This document shows, one piece after another, positions 8,403-16,464 of a stretch of 64,000 nucleotides of DNA. The position numbers and the translations under genes are program-made. The stretch covers positions 1,860,001 to 1,924,000 of the forward strand of contig NZ_CP013372.1 in NCBI RefSeq assembly GCF_001522585.2, given 5' to 3'. The notes beneath the pieces are model-generated. The model had not been told where the DNA came from. It ran no database searches and saw nothing but the letters and a program-made list of their open reading frames with translations. How positions within the stretch are numbered: the stretch's first letter is position 1; each line of letters opens with the position of its first letter. Source of the stretch: Burkholderia sp. NRF60-BP8 (GTDB lineage: Bacteria > Pseudomonadota > Gammaproteobacteria > Burkholderiales > Burkholderiaceae).

Positions 8403-10154
8403 TCAATCGAGACGGAGCCGGGATTCCGCATAGGCGTACATCGGACGCCACAGCAGGCGGTTGAACAAGGTAACGAACAGGGACATCACGGCGATGCCGA
8501 GGATGATCTTCGGGAAATCGCCGGCGGCGGTCGTTTGCGCGATATACGAGCCAAGACCGTGCGCGACGACCTTCGTGTCGCCCCACTGCACGAACTCGGA
8601 CACGATGCTCGCGTTCCACGCGCCGCCCGATGCGGTGATCGCGCCCGTCACGTAGTACGGGAAAATGCCCGGCAGAATCGCCTGGCGCCACCACTGCCAG
8701 CCGCGGATGCGGAAATTCTTCGTCGCTTCCTTGTAGTCGTTCGGATAGGACATCGCGCCCGCGATCACGTTGAACAGGATGTACCACTGCGTGCCGAGCA
8801 CGATCAGCGGCGACAGCCAGATATCCGCGTTCAGGTGAAAGCGGACGATCACGATCACGAACACAGGGAACAGCAGGTTCGCCGGAAACGCGGCGAGGAA
8901 CTGCGCGAGCGGCTGGACCTTCTCGGCCAGCTTCGGGCGCAGCCCGATCAATACGCCGAGCGGCACCCAGATCGCCGACGCGATCGCGATCAGCACCAGC
9001 ACGCGCAGCAGCGTGACGAGCCCGAGCACGAGCACGTGACCGACCTCGGCCATCGTCACGCCGGTCGCGACGAAGCCGACGACGCGCCACACGACGTACG
9101 CCGTCAGCACGATCACGAACGCGCCCCATACGATGTCGCCGATACGCGACGAACGGCGCGACGATGCGCCGCGCGCACGCGTGCCCTTCAGCGCCGGCAG
9201 TCGCAGCGGAATCCGGGCGGCCTGCGACAGCAGCCAGCCGGCCGGCACGAGCAACTGATGGATCAGGTGCGTGCGACGCATCATGTCGAGCAGCCACGAT
9301 TGCGGCGCATCGCCCGACGCGGTGTTCTCCATTCGGAACTTGTCGGCCCACGCGACCAGCGGGCGGAACAGGAACTGGTCGTAGGCGAGGATCACGACCG
9401 ACATCGCGACGATCACCCAGCCGACCGCGCCGAGATTCTTGTCCGAGATCGCCTGCGCGAGATACGCGCCGATGCCCGGCAGCGTGATCGTCTGGTTGCC
9501 GACGGTGATCGCCTCCGATGCGACGACGAAGAACCAGCCGCCCGACATCGACATCATCATGTTCCAGATCAGGCTCGGCATCGAGAACGGCACTTCGAGC
9601 TTCCAGAAGCGCTGCCACGCCGTCAGGTGAAAACCGCGCGACACTTCGCTCAAGTCGCGCGGCACCGTGCGCAGCGATTGGTAGAAGCTGAACGTCATGT
9701 TCCATGCCTGGCTCGTGAAGATCGCGAAGATCGCGGCCAGCTCCGCACCGAGCACGCGCCCCGGAAACAGCGCGAGGAAGAACGTGACCGTAAACGAGAT
9801 GTAGCCGAGCACCGGCACCGACTGCAGGATGTCGAGGATCGGGATCAGCACCATGCCCGCGCGGCGGCTTTTCGCGGCGAGCGTGCCGTAGACGAGCGTA
9901 AACACGAGCGACGCGACCATCGCGGCGAGCATCCGCAGCGTGGTGCGCAATGCGTATTCGGGCAGGCTCGCCGGATCGAGCGAGATCTTCTGCGTCTGCA
10001 GCACGCCGATCGGCGCCATTGTCTGGTGAAAACCGACGATCGCCATCGCCAGCACGCAGATGATCAGCGGAAACGCGACGGCATCCCAGCGGTTGGGCAG
10101 CACGCGCCACGCGGAGGCGTTGGCGGTGCGGTTCGGATCGAAACTGATATCCAT
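8403..10154 (-). CDS. ABC transporter permease, two fused BPD_transp_1 domains
   Basis: A 583-residue inner-membrane protein with two homologous permease halves, roughly 70-290 and 375-575, each ending in an EAA-type loop that contacts the ATPase (for example SRGFHLTAWQRFWKLEVPFSMPSL in the first and ATKNFRIRGWQWWRQAILPGIFPY in the second). The halves are joined by a polar linker rich in Arg and Ser (KGTRARGASSRRSSR). One gene can therefore supply both membrane subunits. Relatives belong to the nitrate/sulfonate/taurine importer group; the cargo here is unknown. It is the first certain gene of the unit with the ATPase. Confidence 0.9.
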   Translation of the reverse strand: MDISFDPNRTANASAWRVLPNRWDAVAFPLIICVLAMAIVGFHQTMAPIGVLQTQKISLDPASLPEYALRTTLRMLAAMVASLVFTLVYGTLAAKSRRAGMVLIPILDILQSVPVLGYISFTVTFFLALFPGRVLGAELAAIFAIFTSQAWNMTFSFYQSLRTVPRDLSEVSRGFHLTAWQRFWKLEVPFSMPSLIWNMMMSMSGGWFFVVASEAITVGNQTITLPGIGAYLAQAISDKNLGAVGWVIVAMSVVILAYDQFLFRPLVAWADKFRMENTASGDAPQSWLLDMMRRTHLIHQLLVPAGWLLSQAARIPLRLPALKGTRARGASSRRSSRIGDIVWGAFVIVLTAYVVWRVVGFVATGVTMAEVGHVLVLGLVTLLRVLVLIAIASAIWVPLGVLIGLRPKLAEKVQPLAQFLAAFPANLLFPVFVIVIVRFHLNADIWLSPLIVLGTQWYILFNVIAGAMSYPNDYKEATKNFRIRGWQWWRQAILPGIFPYYVTGAITASGGAWNASIVSEFVQWGDTKVVAHGLGSYIAQTTAAGDFPKIILGIAVMSLFVTLFNRLLWRPMYAYAESRLRLD

Positions 10155-10234
10155 CGGTAGCGTCTTGTGTCGAATTGAAAATCGATGGGTCCGGCCGCGT
10201 GCCGCGCGGCCGGGCGGCGCACTCGCGGTGCGAA

Positions 10235-10444
10235 TCAGGACAGTCCGTGCGGCACCCGTTCCGGGATGGCCGGCCGCGCGAACGGCAGCACCGGGCCTGC
10301 CTTGACGAAGCGGAAATCGGCACCGGGATGAATGCCGGCATCGGCGATGCCGCAGGCAATGATCGGAAAAAACGGCGCGAGGCCGAAGGTGCGCATGCGG
10401 TGACCGACCGCACCGACCGTGTCCGTTGCCGCGAGGTTCGGCAT
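10235..10444 (-). CDS. Hypothetical small protein, 69 residues
   Basis: I do not recognise this protein. It has an ATG with GGAG about 6-7 nt upstream, lies 80 bp in front of the double permease on the same strand, and its codons have the strong third-position GC preference of the neighbouring real genes. The sequence has a short hydrophobic run (FGLAPFFPIIACGIADAGI) but no clear signal peptide or motif. It may be a small leader gene of the ABC unit or a chance frame; homologue conservation would settle it. Confidence 0.4.
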   Translation of the reverse strand: MPNLAATDTVGAVGHRMRTFGLAPFFPIIACGIADAGIHPGADFRFVKAGPVLPFARPAIPERVPHGLS

Positions 10445-10492
10445 GAAGGGCTCCGGAGAGGTGATTCGGAGTGGGAGGCTATCGGGCGGTCG

Positions 10493-10514
10493 TGACGCAA
10501 ATGTGACGTGTCAC
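10493..10514. promoter_or_regulatory. GTGAC repeats with inverted GTCAC, candidate operator
   Basis: GTGAC occurs at about 10492-10496 and again at 10503-10507, spaced 11 bp, and the second copy forms an inverted repeat with GTCAC at 10510-10514 (2-bp gap). The cluster lies between the ABC unit (minus strand) and the metallophosphoesterase (plus strand), so it could serve either. No regulator gene is adjacent. Confidence 0.35.
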
Positions 10515-10698
10515 TTACAGGACATTGACAGGTCATCCGGCGGGTGTCGTGCCTCGACCCGTCGGCCGCCGACACGGGGATTCGATCTCGCAACGGTCGG
10601 GAATAAATGGGCCGTCTCGCCGGTATCGCATGCGAAGGCGCCGGCTTATTCCAGGACGATCCGGCCGTCCGGTTTCGTCACACGAATGCGAGGCTCAC

Positions 10699-11643
10699 AT
10701 GTCTTCATCGACCCCCACCCGCCCGTCGCGCCGCAAGGCCCTGCAGTGCATGGCCTTCGGCGGGCTCGGCACGCTGTTCACGCTGTCGGGCGGCATCCTC
10801 ACCCCGTTCGACCTCGCGCTCGCGCAGACCGGCGACGCGCGCCCGGCCGACGCGGGCCGGCCGCTGTTCGTGCAGATCAGCGATACGCACATCGGTTTCA
10901 ACAAGGACGCGAATCCCGACGTGTCGGCCACGCTGAAGCAGACGATCGACCTCGTCAACGGGATGCCTGCGCTGCCCGCGCTGACGATCCATACCGGCGA
11001 CATCACGCATCTCTCGAAGCCGGAAGAATTCGATCGCGCGTCGCAGTTGCTGTCCGCGCTGCGCGTGCCGGAACTGCATACGGTGCCCGGCGAACACGAC
11101 GTCACCGACGGTTCGGGCGCCGAATATTTCGGCCGGTTCGGCAAGGCGTCGGACAACCGCGGCTATTACAGCTTCGACCATGCGGGCGTGCACTTCATCG
11201 GCCTCGTCAACGTGATGCACTTCAAGCCGAACGGACTCGGCAGCTTCGGCGACGAGCAGCTCGCATGGCTCGCACAGGATCTGAAAGGCCGTTCGTCGAG
11301 CACGCCGATCGTCGTGTTCTCGCACATGCCGATGTGGACCATCTACGAACCGTGGGGCTGGGGCACCGGCGACGCACCGCAGACGATGGCGCTGCTGCGC
11401 CGCTTCGGCTCGGTCACCGTCCTGAACGGGCACATCCACCAGATCGTGTCGAAGGTGGAGGGCAACGTGACGTTTCATACCGCCCGCTCGACCGCGTTCC
11501 CGCAGCCGACGGCAGGCAACGGCCCGGGCCCCGTCCCGCTCACGGTGCCGCACGACCGGCTGCCGTCGATGCTCGGCGTGACGACCGTCGAATTCGCCGG
11601 CCATCCGGTCGCGTCGTCGCTGCACGATGCGACGCTCGCCTGA
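10699..11643 (+). CDS. Tat-exported metallophosphoesterase
   Basis: A 314-residue calcineurin-like phosphoesterase. The N terminus carries a twin-arginine signal (SRRKALQ at 10-16, then a hydrophobic stretch to LALAQ), so it folds in the cytoplasm with its metals and is exported. Metal-binding blocks are intact: SDTHIG, HTGDITH, PGEHDV, VFSHMP and NGHIHQ, the order typical of binuclear phosphoesterases (the usual GNH is GEH here). The substrate is unknown. The ATG at 10699 has GAGG 8 nt upstream. The cupredoxin gene follows after 21 bp, so the pair is an operon. Confidence 0.87.
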   Translation: MSSSTPTRPSRRKALQCMAFGGLGTLFTLSGGILTPFDLALAQTGDARPADAGRPLFVQISDTHIGFNKDANPDVSATLKQTIDLVNGMPALPALTIHTGDITHLSKPEEFDRASQLLSALRVPELHTVPGEHDVTDGSGAEYFGRFGKASDNRGYYSFDHAGVHFIGLVNVMHFKPNGLGSFGDEQLAWLAQDLKGRSSSTPIVVFSHMPMWTIYEPWGWGTGDAPQTMALLRRFGSVTVLNGHIHQIVSKVEGNVTFHTARSTAFPQPTAGNGPGPVPLTVPHDRLPSMLGVTTVEFAGHPVASSLHDATLA

Positions 11644-11664
11644 TCAAAACATAAGGAGAACGAC

Positions 11665-12006
11665 ATGATCCGCTTCCAACGCGCTCGAATCGTCGCGATG
11701 CTGATCCTGTGCGGCGCGGCCGCCGGCACGCCGCCCGCCGCATTCGCGCAGGGCCCGAGCGGCCCGCTCGTGACGATCCGCAACTTCATGTTTTCGCCGA
11801 TGTCGACCACGATCAAGGCCGGCACGACGATCACGTGGAAGAACCTCGACGCGGAGCCGCATACCGTCGTCAACGACGCCGGCATCTTTCATTCGAAGGC
11901 GCTCGACCAGGACGAGACGTACGCGTTCCGCTTCGACAAGCCGGGCGTCTACAAGGTGTTCTGCGGGATTCATCCGTACATGAAGGAGACGATCACCGTC
12001 GAATGA
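11665..12006 (+). CDS. Cupredoxin (plastocyanin/amicyanin-like), periplasmic
   Basis: A 113-residue blue-copper-type protein. Residues 1-29 form a Sec signal ending AAFAQ. The mature part has the cupredoxin strand pattern (VTIRNFMFSPMSTTIKAGTTITWKNLD) and the copper ligands His in EPHTVV and Cys-x-x-His in FCGIHPYM, with the Met two residues after the histidine. It should carry one electron at a time in the periplasm. AAGGAGA precedes the ATG. It probably follows the metallophosphoesterase in one transcript; the functional link between them is not obvious. Confidence 0.88.
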   Translation: MIRFQRARIVAMLILCGAAAGTPPAAFAQGPSGPLVTIRNFMFSPMSTTIKAGTTITWKNLDAEPHTVVNDAGIFHSKALDQDETYAFRFDKPGVYKVFCGIHPYMKETITVE

Positions 12007-12100
12007 CGCGGCCCGCTACGACACGCGCGGGTGAGCGACGGGCGGCTGCCGCCTACAATGAACGTCGCCCTCTTTGCCCGCGAGTCAGATGGAGTCGCTC

Positions 12101-12562
12101 ATGCCAAAAATCGATCTCGATGCCGTGCCCGAACGCCGCGGCAGCGGCTATCCGCAGCCGTTCGACGCGCCGTGCGCGCGGCGTATCCGCCAGCGTCTCG
12201 GCGACGCCGGCGGCCTGCGCGATTTCGGCGTCAACCTGATGCGCGTGCCGCCGGGCGGCTGGTCGGCCCAGCGGCACTGGCATTCCGACGAGGACGAATT
12301 CGTCTACGTGCTCGAAGGCGAACTCGTGCTGATCGAGGACGGCGGCGAGACCGTGCTGCGCGCGGGCGACTGCGCGGCTTTTCCGAAAAATTCCGGTAAC
12401 GGTCATCACCTGGTCAACCGATCGAGTGCGGTCGCCGTCTATCTCGAGGTCGGCTCGCGCTCGCCGGACGACGTGATCACCTGCCCGGACATCGACATGA
12501 TGAGCCCGAGTCGCGACGGCCGGTTTCTGCACAAGGACGGCACGCCGTACCCGGACGCGTGA
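12101..12562 (+). CDS. Cupin domain-containing protein
   Basis: A 153-residue single-domain cupin. Motif 1 appears as RHWHSDEDEFVYVLEGELVL and motif 2 as AGDCAAFPKNSGNGHHLVNRS, giving the usual metal-binding His/His/Glu/His set. The C terminus, with CPDIDMM and FLHKDGTPYPDA, matches a cupin subgroup common in proteobacteria with no assigned reaction. The ATG is preceded by GGAG at 6 nt. It lies 94 bp after the cupredoxin and is transcribed in the same direction, possibly as a separate unit. Confidence 0.82.
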   Translation: MPKIDLDAVPERRGSGYPQPFDAPCARRIRQRLGDAGGLRDFGVNLMRVPPGGWSAQRHWHSDEDEFVYVLEGELVLIEDGGETVLRAGDCAAFPKNSGNGHHLVNRSSAVAVYLEVGSRSPDDVITCPDIDMMSPSRDGRFLHKDGTPYPDA

Positions 12563-12722
12563 CGCCTGCGCCGGCCACACCCGCCCGGCCCGCAGTCGCG
12601 CACGGCCGGCGTCGTCTCCATCGCCGCCCGGCGTATGGCGGCGGACCACGTAGCCGTGCGCACCGGCTTCTCCCGACATTTTCCCGATCGATTTTCGTCA
12701 CGGGCGAGCGTTGCATGCAGGC

Positions 12723-13892
12723 TCACTGCCCCGCTGCGCGCAGGTCCGGCGCCGTGCCGGCGACGACCGGACACGACGGCGGCAACGCCTGCCCGAACAA
12801 CACGGCCAGCCCGCAAGCGGACGTGAACATGCCGAGGCCGTCATGCCCGACACCCGGCACTTCGACGACCTGCTGCGCGAGATCGGCCGGATGCCGCTTC
12901 TTCAGGTATTCGAAATAGGCGAGCCCGCGCGCCAACCGGTACGGCCCCTGCGCCATCGCCGCGCACGAGCGGTCGATGAAATGCGTGTAGGGATTCGTGT
13001 CGGCCTGCCCGAGCAGGTACACGACATGGCGCGTGACGTAGCGCGTCTCGAGATCGCCCACGTCCTGCGACGCAACGTAAGGCGGCGCCGATTTCAGCCC
13101 GTACTTCCATTCGGTCGCGCGCGGACAGACGCCGCCTGCAAGCGCGTCGGCATTCGGCCGCTCGTCGTCGAAATACAGGTAGCTCGACGGGTTCGCGACC
13201 ACGTAGCGCACGGCAATGCCCGCGCGCGCGAGCGCGTCTCCTTCGCGCCCGGCCACCGCATAACGCTGCAGCAACTGTGCGCCGGCGGAGTGGCCGATCA
13301 CGACGACCGTGGATAACGACGGGTACAGACTGCGGTCGGCGAAATGCGCGAGCAACGCGTCGAGCGCCGCGAAAGAGCTGAGCGGGCCCGGCTCGCGCGC
13401 CGGTTCGCCGCCCTTCCATCCTTCCTGCGTCCACGCGAGCGTCGGTGCGGGCAACGAAAACGCGCGCACGTCGGCGCGTGTCAGGAACTGCGGCGCGACC
13501 ACCATCGTGCCCGCGCCGAGCGCACCGGCCTTTTCGACGACCTTGCGCCCCGCTGCGCAATACGCGTCGGCGTTACGCAGCGTGCCGTGAATCACGATGA
13601 ACACGCGCGTGACGTCGGGCGCGGCCTGGTCGAGCGGACGATCGGCGTAGACGGGCAGCATCGCGCGGCCCTGCGCCGTATCGACGGCCATCCGCTGGTC
13701 GGCGACGGCCTTGACCGGCGCTTCGAGACGTTCGCGCTGCGTGGGCGTGGCGGCGTCGGCCGGCTGCGCGCCGGCCAGCATGCCGGCCGCGGCGCAGGCG
13801 AGCGCAAGCGGAACGGCAGATGAAAGGGCTCGGGCGGCCCACAGCGCACGCGCGCGTCGGAGGCGGGCAAAGGCGACGGATATGACGGACAT
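12723..13892 (-). CDS. Secreted alpha/beta hydrolase
   Basis: A 389-residue protein with an N-terminal hydrophobic signal (ALSSAVPLALACAAAGMLAGAQPADA). The alpha/beta-hydrolase nucleophile elbow is GHSAGA, and the early oxyanion strand is VFIVIHGTLRNAD. A late GVGHDGLGMF provides the likely catalytic histidine. An insert with several cysteines and aromatic residues follows the elbow. Substrate is unknown; the relatives I can bring to mind are poorly characterised esterase-like proteins. The start at MSVISV gives a normal signal peptide; the frame stays open upstream but has no better start. Confidence 0.78.
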   Translation of the reverse strand: MSVISVAFARLRRARALWAARALSSAVPLALACAAAGMLAGAQPADAATPTQRERLEAPVKAVADQRMAVDTAQGRAMLPVYADRPLDQAAPDVTRVFIVIHGTLRNADAYCAAGRKVVEKAGALGAGTMVVAPQFLTRADVRAFSLPAPTLAWTQEGWKGGEPAREPGPLSSFAALDALLAHFADRSLYPSLSTVVVIGHSAGAQLLQRYAVAGREGDALARAGIAVRYVVANPSSYLYFDDERPNADALAGGVCPRATEWKYGLKSAPPYVASQDVGDLETRYVTRHVVYLLGQADTNPYTHFIDRSCAAMAQGPYRLARGLAYFEYLKKRHPADLAQQVVEVPGVGHDGLGMFTSACGLAVLFGQALPPSCPVVAGTAPDLRAAGQ

Positions 13893-13986
13893 GGCGGAAT
13901 TGGCGGCGGCTCGGGTGGCGGATATGGGTTGAACGGCGATGGTCGCAGAATCCGTCGCGCACTGCCGGCCCGTTGCGGAAAACGGG

Positions 13987-14697
13987 TCAGCCGGCCGGTT
14001 GCGCACCCGGTTCGACGTCGGCGCACGCGTCGCCCGAGCGGCGCTGCATCTGCTGCACGATGGCGGCCAGTTCACCGATATGCGTCGGCACCGCCTGCTT
14101 GCCGGCGCGCGCCCACGCATCGAACGACGTCATGCCGCTCACCGCGCCGACGAACGGCACGCCGGCGCGCTCGGCCGCCTGCGCGTCCACTGCGTGGTCG
14201 CCGACGTAGATCGCCGCCGCGGCAGGCAGGCCCAGCCGCGCGAGGGCCTGCACGAGCCCTTCGGGGTCCGGCTTGTGGCGCTGCACGTCTTCCCCGCCGA
14301 TCAGCACGTCGATCAGCGATTGCAAGCCGTGACGTTCGAGAATCGCGTCGATCCGGTAGCGAAACTTGGACGACACGATCGCGACGGCGATCCCTTGCTC
14401 GCGCAACGCCGCAAGCAGCGGCGGCACTTCCGGATAGATGCGGGTGCCGGACACCATGATCTCGTCGGCGCGCGCCACGAAGTGCCGCGCGAACGCATCG
14501 GCCCGCGCCGCGCCGGTTTCTCCCGTCAACGACCGGAACATGTCCGGCAGCGGCAGCCCGATCACGGCGCCGATCTGCGCGGGCGTCGGGCCGGCGGCGC
14601 CCAGTTGATCCAGCGCATGCTCGGTGCATGCGATGATCGCGGCGGACGAATCCGCCAGCGTCAGGTCGAAATCGAATATCACGGCCCGGACTGGCAT
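13987..14697 (-). CDS. HAD-superfamily hydrolase, phosphoglycolate phosphatase-like
   Basis: A 236-residue subfamily IA HAD phosphatase. The nucleophile motif is FDFDLTLADSS (D-x-D near residues 9-11), motif II lies in AIVSSKF, the lysine in RHKPDPEGL and the acidic pair in YVGDHAVDAQAA. A helical cap inserts after motif I. It probably dephosphorylates a small sugar phosphate or phosphoglycolate. The ATG at 14697 with GGAG upstream is preferred to an in-frame TTG at 14715. It diverges from the ArsR regulator. Confidence 0.87.
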   Translation of the reverse strand: MPVRAVIFDFDLTLADSSAAIIACTEHALDQLGAAGPTPAQIGAVIGLPLPDMFRSLTGETGAARADAFARHFVARADEIMVSGTRIYPEVPPLLAALREQGIAVAIVSSKFRYRIDAILERHGLQSLIDVLIGGEDVQRHKPDPEGLVQALARLGLPAAAAIYVGDHAVDAQAAERAGVPFVGAVSGMTSFDAWARAGKQAVPTHIGELAAIVQQMQRRSGDACADVEPGAQPAG

Positions 14698-14874
14698 CAA
14701 AGACTCCGTAAGCAAAGCACGATGCCACGTATGTTACGCGGGCGGCGGCGATACGAGATCGTCGACGAGATGGCCAGACACCGGCGCCCTGCGTCGAAGG
14801 CGCCGCCCTCGTCGTCGATCCGACCCCGCGATCGGCGCACGCTATCAACCCCATTGCCGACAGTGCTTTCAAGC

Positions 14875-14894
14875 ATATCGCAAAAAGACGATAT
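14875..14894. promoter_or_regulatory. Inverted repeat, candidate ArsR-family operator
   Basis: ATATCG at 14875-14880 and CGATAT at 14889-14894 are exact reverse complements around an 8-nt A-rich spacer. The site ends 53 bp before the ArsR start codon at 14948 and lies in the divergent HAD/ArsR spacer. ArsR dimers bind such short dyads over their own promoters, so autoregulation is likely; this is inference. Confidence 0.5.
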
Positions 14895-14947
14895 AAGATT
14901 CGCCCATCGACGATACCCGTTGCCTGATCGAAACACCCAGCCTTTCC

Positions 14948-15256
14948 ATGCCGACCGAACTCGACATCGACGCGATCCTGAAAGCGCTCTCGAACCCCGT
15001 GCGCCGGGAAATCCTCGTCTGGCTGAAAACGCCCGGCGAGCATTTTCCGCAGCAGACGCTGCCGTACGAACACGGCGTCTGCGCGGGCCAGATCGACGCG
15101 CGCTGCGGGTTGTCGCAGTCGACCGTGTCCGCCCACCTCGCCACGCTGCAGCGGGCGGGGCTCGTGACGTCGACGCGGATCGGCCAATGGGCGTTCTTCC
15201 AGCGCAACGAGGCCGTCATCGACGCATTTCTCGACGCTCTGCGCCACGAACTCTAG
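14948..15256 (+). CDS. ArsR-family winged-helix transcriptional regulator
   Basis: A 102-residue repressor-type protein. The winged helix shows ALSNPVRREILVWL, recognition helix LSQSTVSAHLATLQRAGLV and the wing STRIGQWAFFQRNE. It lacks the CVC metal site of arsenic sensors, but Cys45 and Cys53 flank the start of the recognition unit, separated by seven residues. Together with the ene-reductase gene 80 bp downstream this suggests sensing of reactive electrophiles or oxidants rather than metals. Residues 29-42 form an insertion compared with minimal ArsR proteins. Confidence 0.87.
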   Translation: MPTELDIDAILKALSNPVRREILVWLKTPGEHFPQQTLPYEHGVCAGQIDARCGLSQSTVSAHLATLQRAGLVTSTRIGQWAFFQRNEAVIDAFLDALRHEL

Positions 15257-15336
15257 CCAACGGCCGAACCGGCCATCCGGGGCGCCGCCGCACACGACGC
15301 GACGGCTTTCCCGCCTTTCGTAAGAGGTTATCTGCC

Positions 15337-16398
15337 ATGCCCACGCTGTTCGATCCCGTTACCCTCGGCGAACTGACCCTGCCGAACCGCATCGTGATGG
15401 CGCCGCTCACCCGCTCCCGTGCGGGCGCGACGCGCGTGCCGAACGCGCTGATGGCGCGCTACTACGCCGAGCGCGCGTCGGCCGGCCTGATCATCACCGA
15501 AGCGACGTCGGTCACGCCGCAAGGCGTCGGCTATGCCGACACGCCCGGCATCTGGTCCGACGAGCAGGTCGAAGGCTGGAAGCAGATCACGCAGGCCGTG
15601 CACGCGGCCGGCGGGCGCATCGTGCTGCAGCTCTGGCACGTCGGCCGGATCTCCGATCCGATGTTCCTGAACGGCGACCTGCCGGTCGCGCCGAGCGCGA
15701 TCGCCGCGGGCGGCCACGTGAGCCTCGTGCGTCCGCAGCGCCCGTACGTGACGCCGCGCGCGCTCGAACTCGACGAGATTCCGGGCATCGTCGCCGCGTA
15801 CCGCAAGGGCGCCGAGAATGCGAAGGCCGCCGGCTTCGACGGCGTGGAGATTCACGGCGCGAACGGTTACCTGCTCGATCAGTTCCTGCAGGACAGCACC
15901 AATCGCCGCACCGATGCGTACGGCGGCCCGATCGAGAATCGCGCCCGCCTGCTGCTCGAAGTGGTCGACGCGGCGATCGACGTGTGGGGCGCCGGCCGCG
16001 TCGGCGTGCACCTCGCACCGCGCGGCGACGCGCATACGATGGGCGACTCCGATCCGGCGGCAACGTTCGGTTACGTCGCGCGCGAACTCGGCCGCCGCAA
16101 GATCGCGTTCATCTTCACGCGCGAATCGTATTCGGGCGACCAGTTGAGCCCGCGTCTGAAGGAAGCGTTCGGCGGTCCGCTGATCGCGAACGAGCAATTC
16201 ACGCTCGATACCGCGCAGGCTGCGCTCGCGAACGGCAGCGCCGACGCGATCGCGTGGGGCAAGCTGTTCATCGCGAACCCTGACCTGCCGCGCCGCCTCG
16301 AAATCGGTGCGCCGCTCAACACGCCGGTGCCGGAGACGTTCTACGCGCAAGGCGAAACGGGCTACACCGACTACCCGGCGCTGAGCGACGCGGCCTGA
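15337..16398 (+). CDS. Alkene reductase, Old Yellow Enzyme family (NemA-like)
   Basis: A 353-residue FMN-dependent TIM-barrel ene-reductase that uses NAD(P)H to reduce activated C=C bonds, quinones or nitro compounds. Signatures: LPNRIVMAPLTRSRA near the N terminus, QLWHVGRIS, the substrate-binding HGANGYLLDQFL (His and Asn of the H-x-x-N pair), and DAYGGPIENRARLLLEVV. Length fits the NemA/OYE1-like class. AAGAGG precedes the ATG. It follows the ArsR gene closely and may be co-transcribed with it, which resembles the electrophile-responsive nemRA arrangement although the regulator family differs. Confidence 0.92.
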   Translation: MPTLFDPVTLGELTLPNRIVMAPLTRSRAGATRVPNALMARYYAERASAGLIITEATSVTPQGVGYADTPGIWSDEQVEGWKQITQAVHAAGGRIVLQLWHVGRISDPMFLNGDLPVAPSAIAAGGHVSLVRPQRPYVTPRALELDEIPGIVAAYRKGAENAKAAGFDGVEIHGANGYLLDQFLQDSTNRRTDAYGGPIENRARLLLEVVDAAIDVWGAGRVGVHLAPRGDAHTMGDSDPAATFGYVARELGRRKIAFIFTRESYSGDQLSPRLKEAFGGPLIANEQFTLDTAQAALANGSADAIAWGKLFIANPDLPRRLEIGAPLNTPVPETFYAQGETGYTDYPALSDAA

Positions 16399-16411
16399 CG
16401 GCCGGCGACAC

Positions 16412-16438
16412 GCGCGGCGCACGGACCGTGCGCCGCGC
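16412..16438. terminator. Strong GC hairpin between convergent genes
   Basis: A 13-bp perfect inverted repeat (GCGCGGCGCACGG and its complement) around a single A, located 14 bp after the ene-reductase stop and 27 bp after the convergent MFS stop. There is no T-run, so termination, if it occurs, may be bidirectional and weak or Rho-assisted. Confidence 0.5.
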
Positions 16439-16464
16439 CCTTCCCGTCGCCTGGGCACGCTGCT

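Noticed and set aside
8392..10593. Very long minus-strand open frame covering both ABC genes and beyond
   Set aside because: The frame is open because of high GC; domain content and the ATG at 8391 show that the ATPase starts there, while the permease lies in another frame.
13939..15336. Plus-strand open frame extending the ene-reductase upstream by about 460 codons
   Set aside because: It is antisense to the HAD gene and overlaps the ArsR gene; composition is Arg-rich shadow. The ATG at 15337 has a ribosome-binding site.
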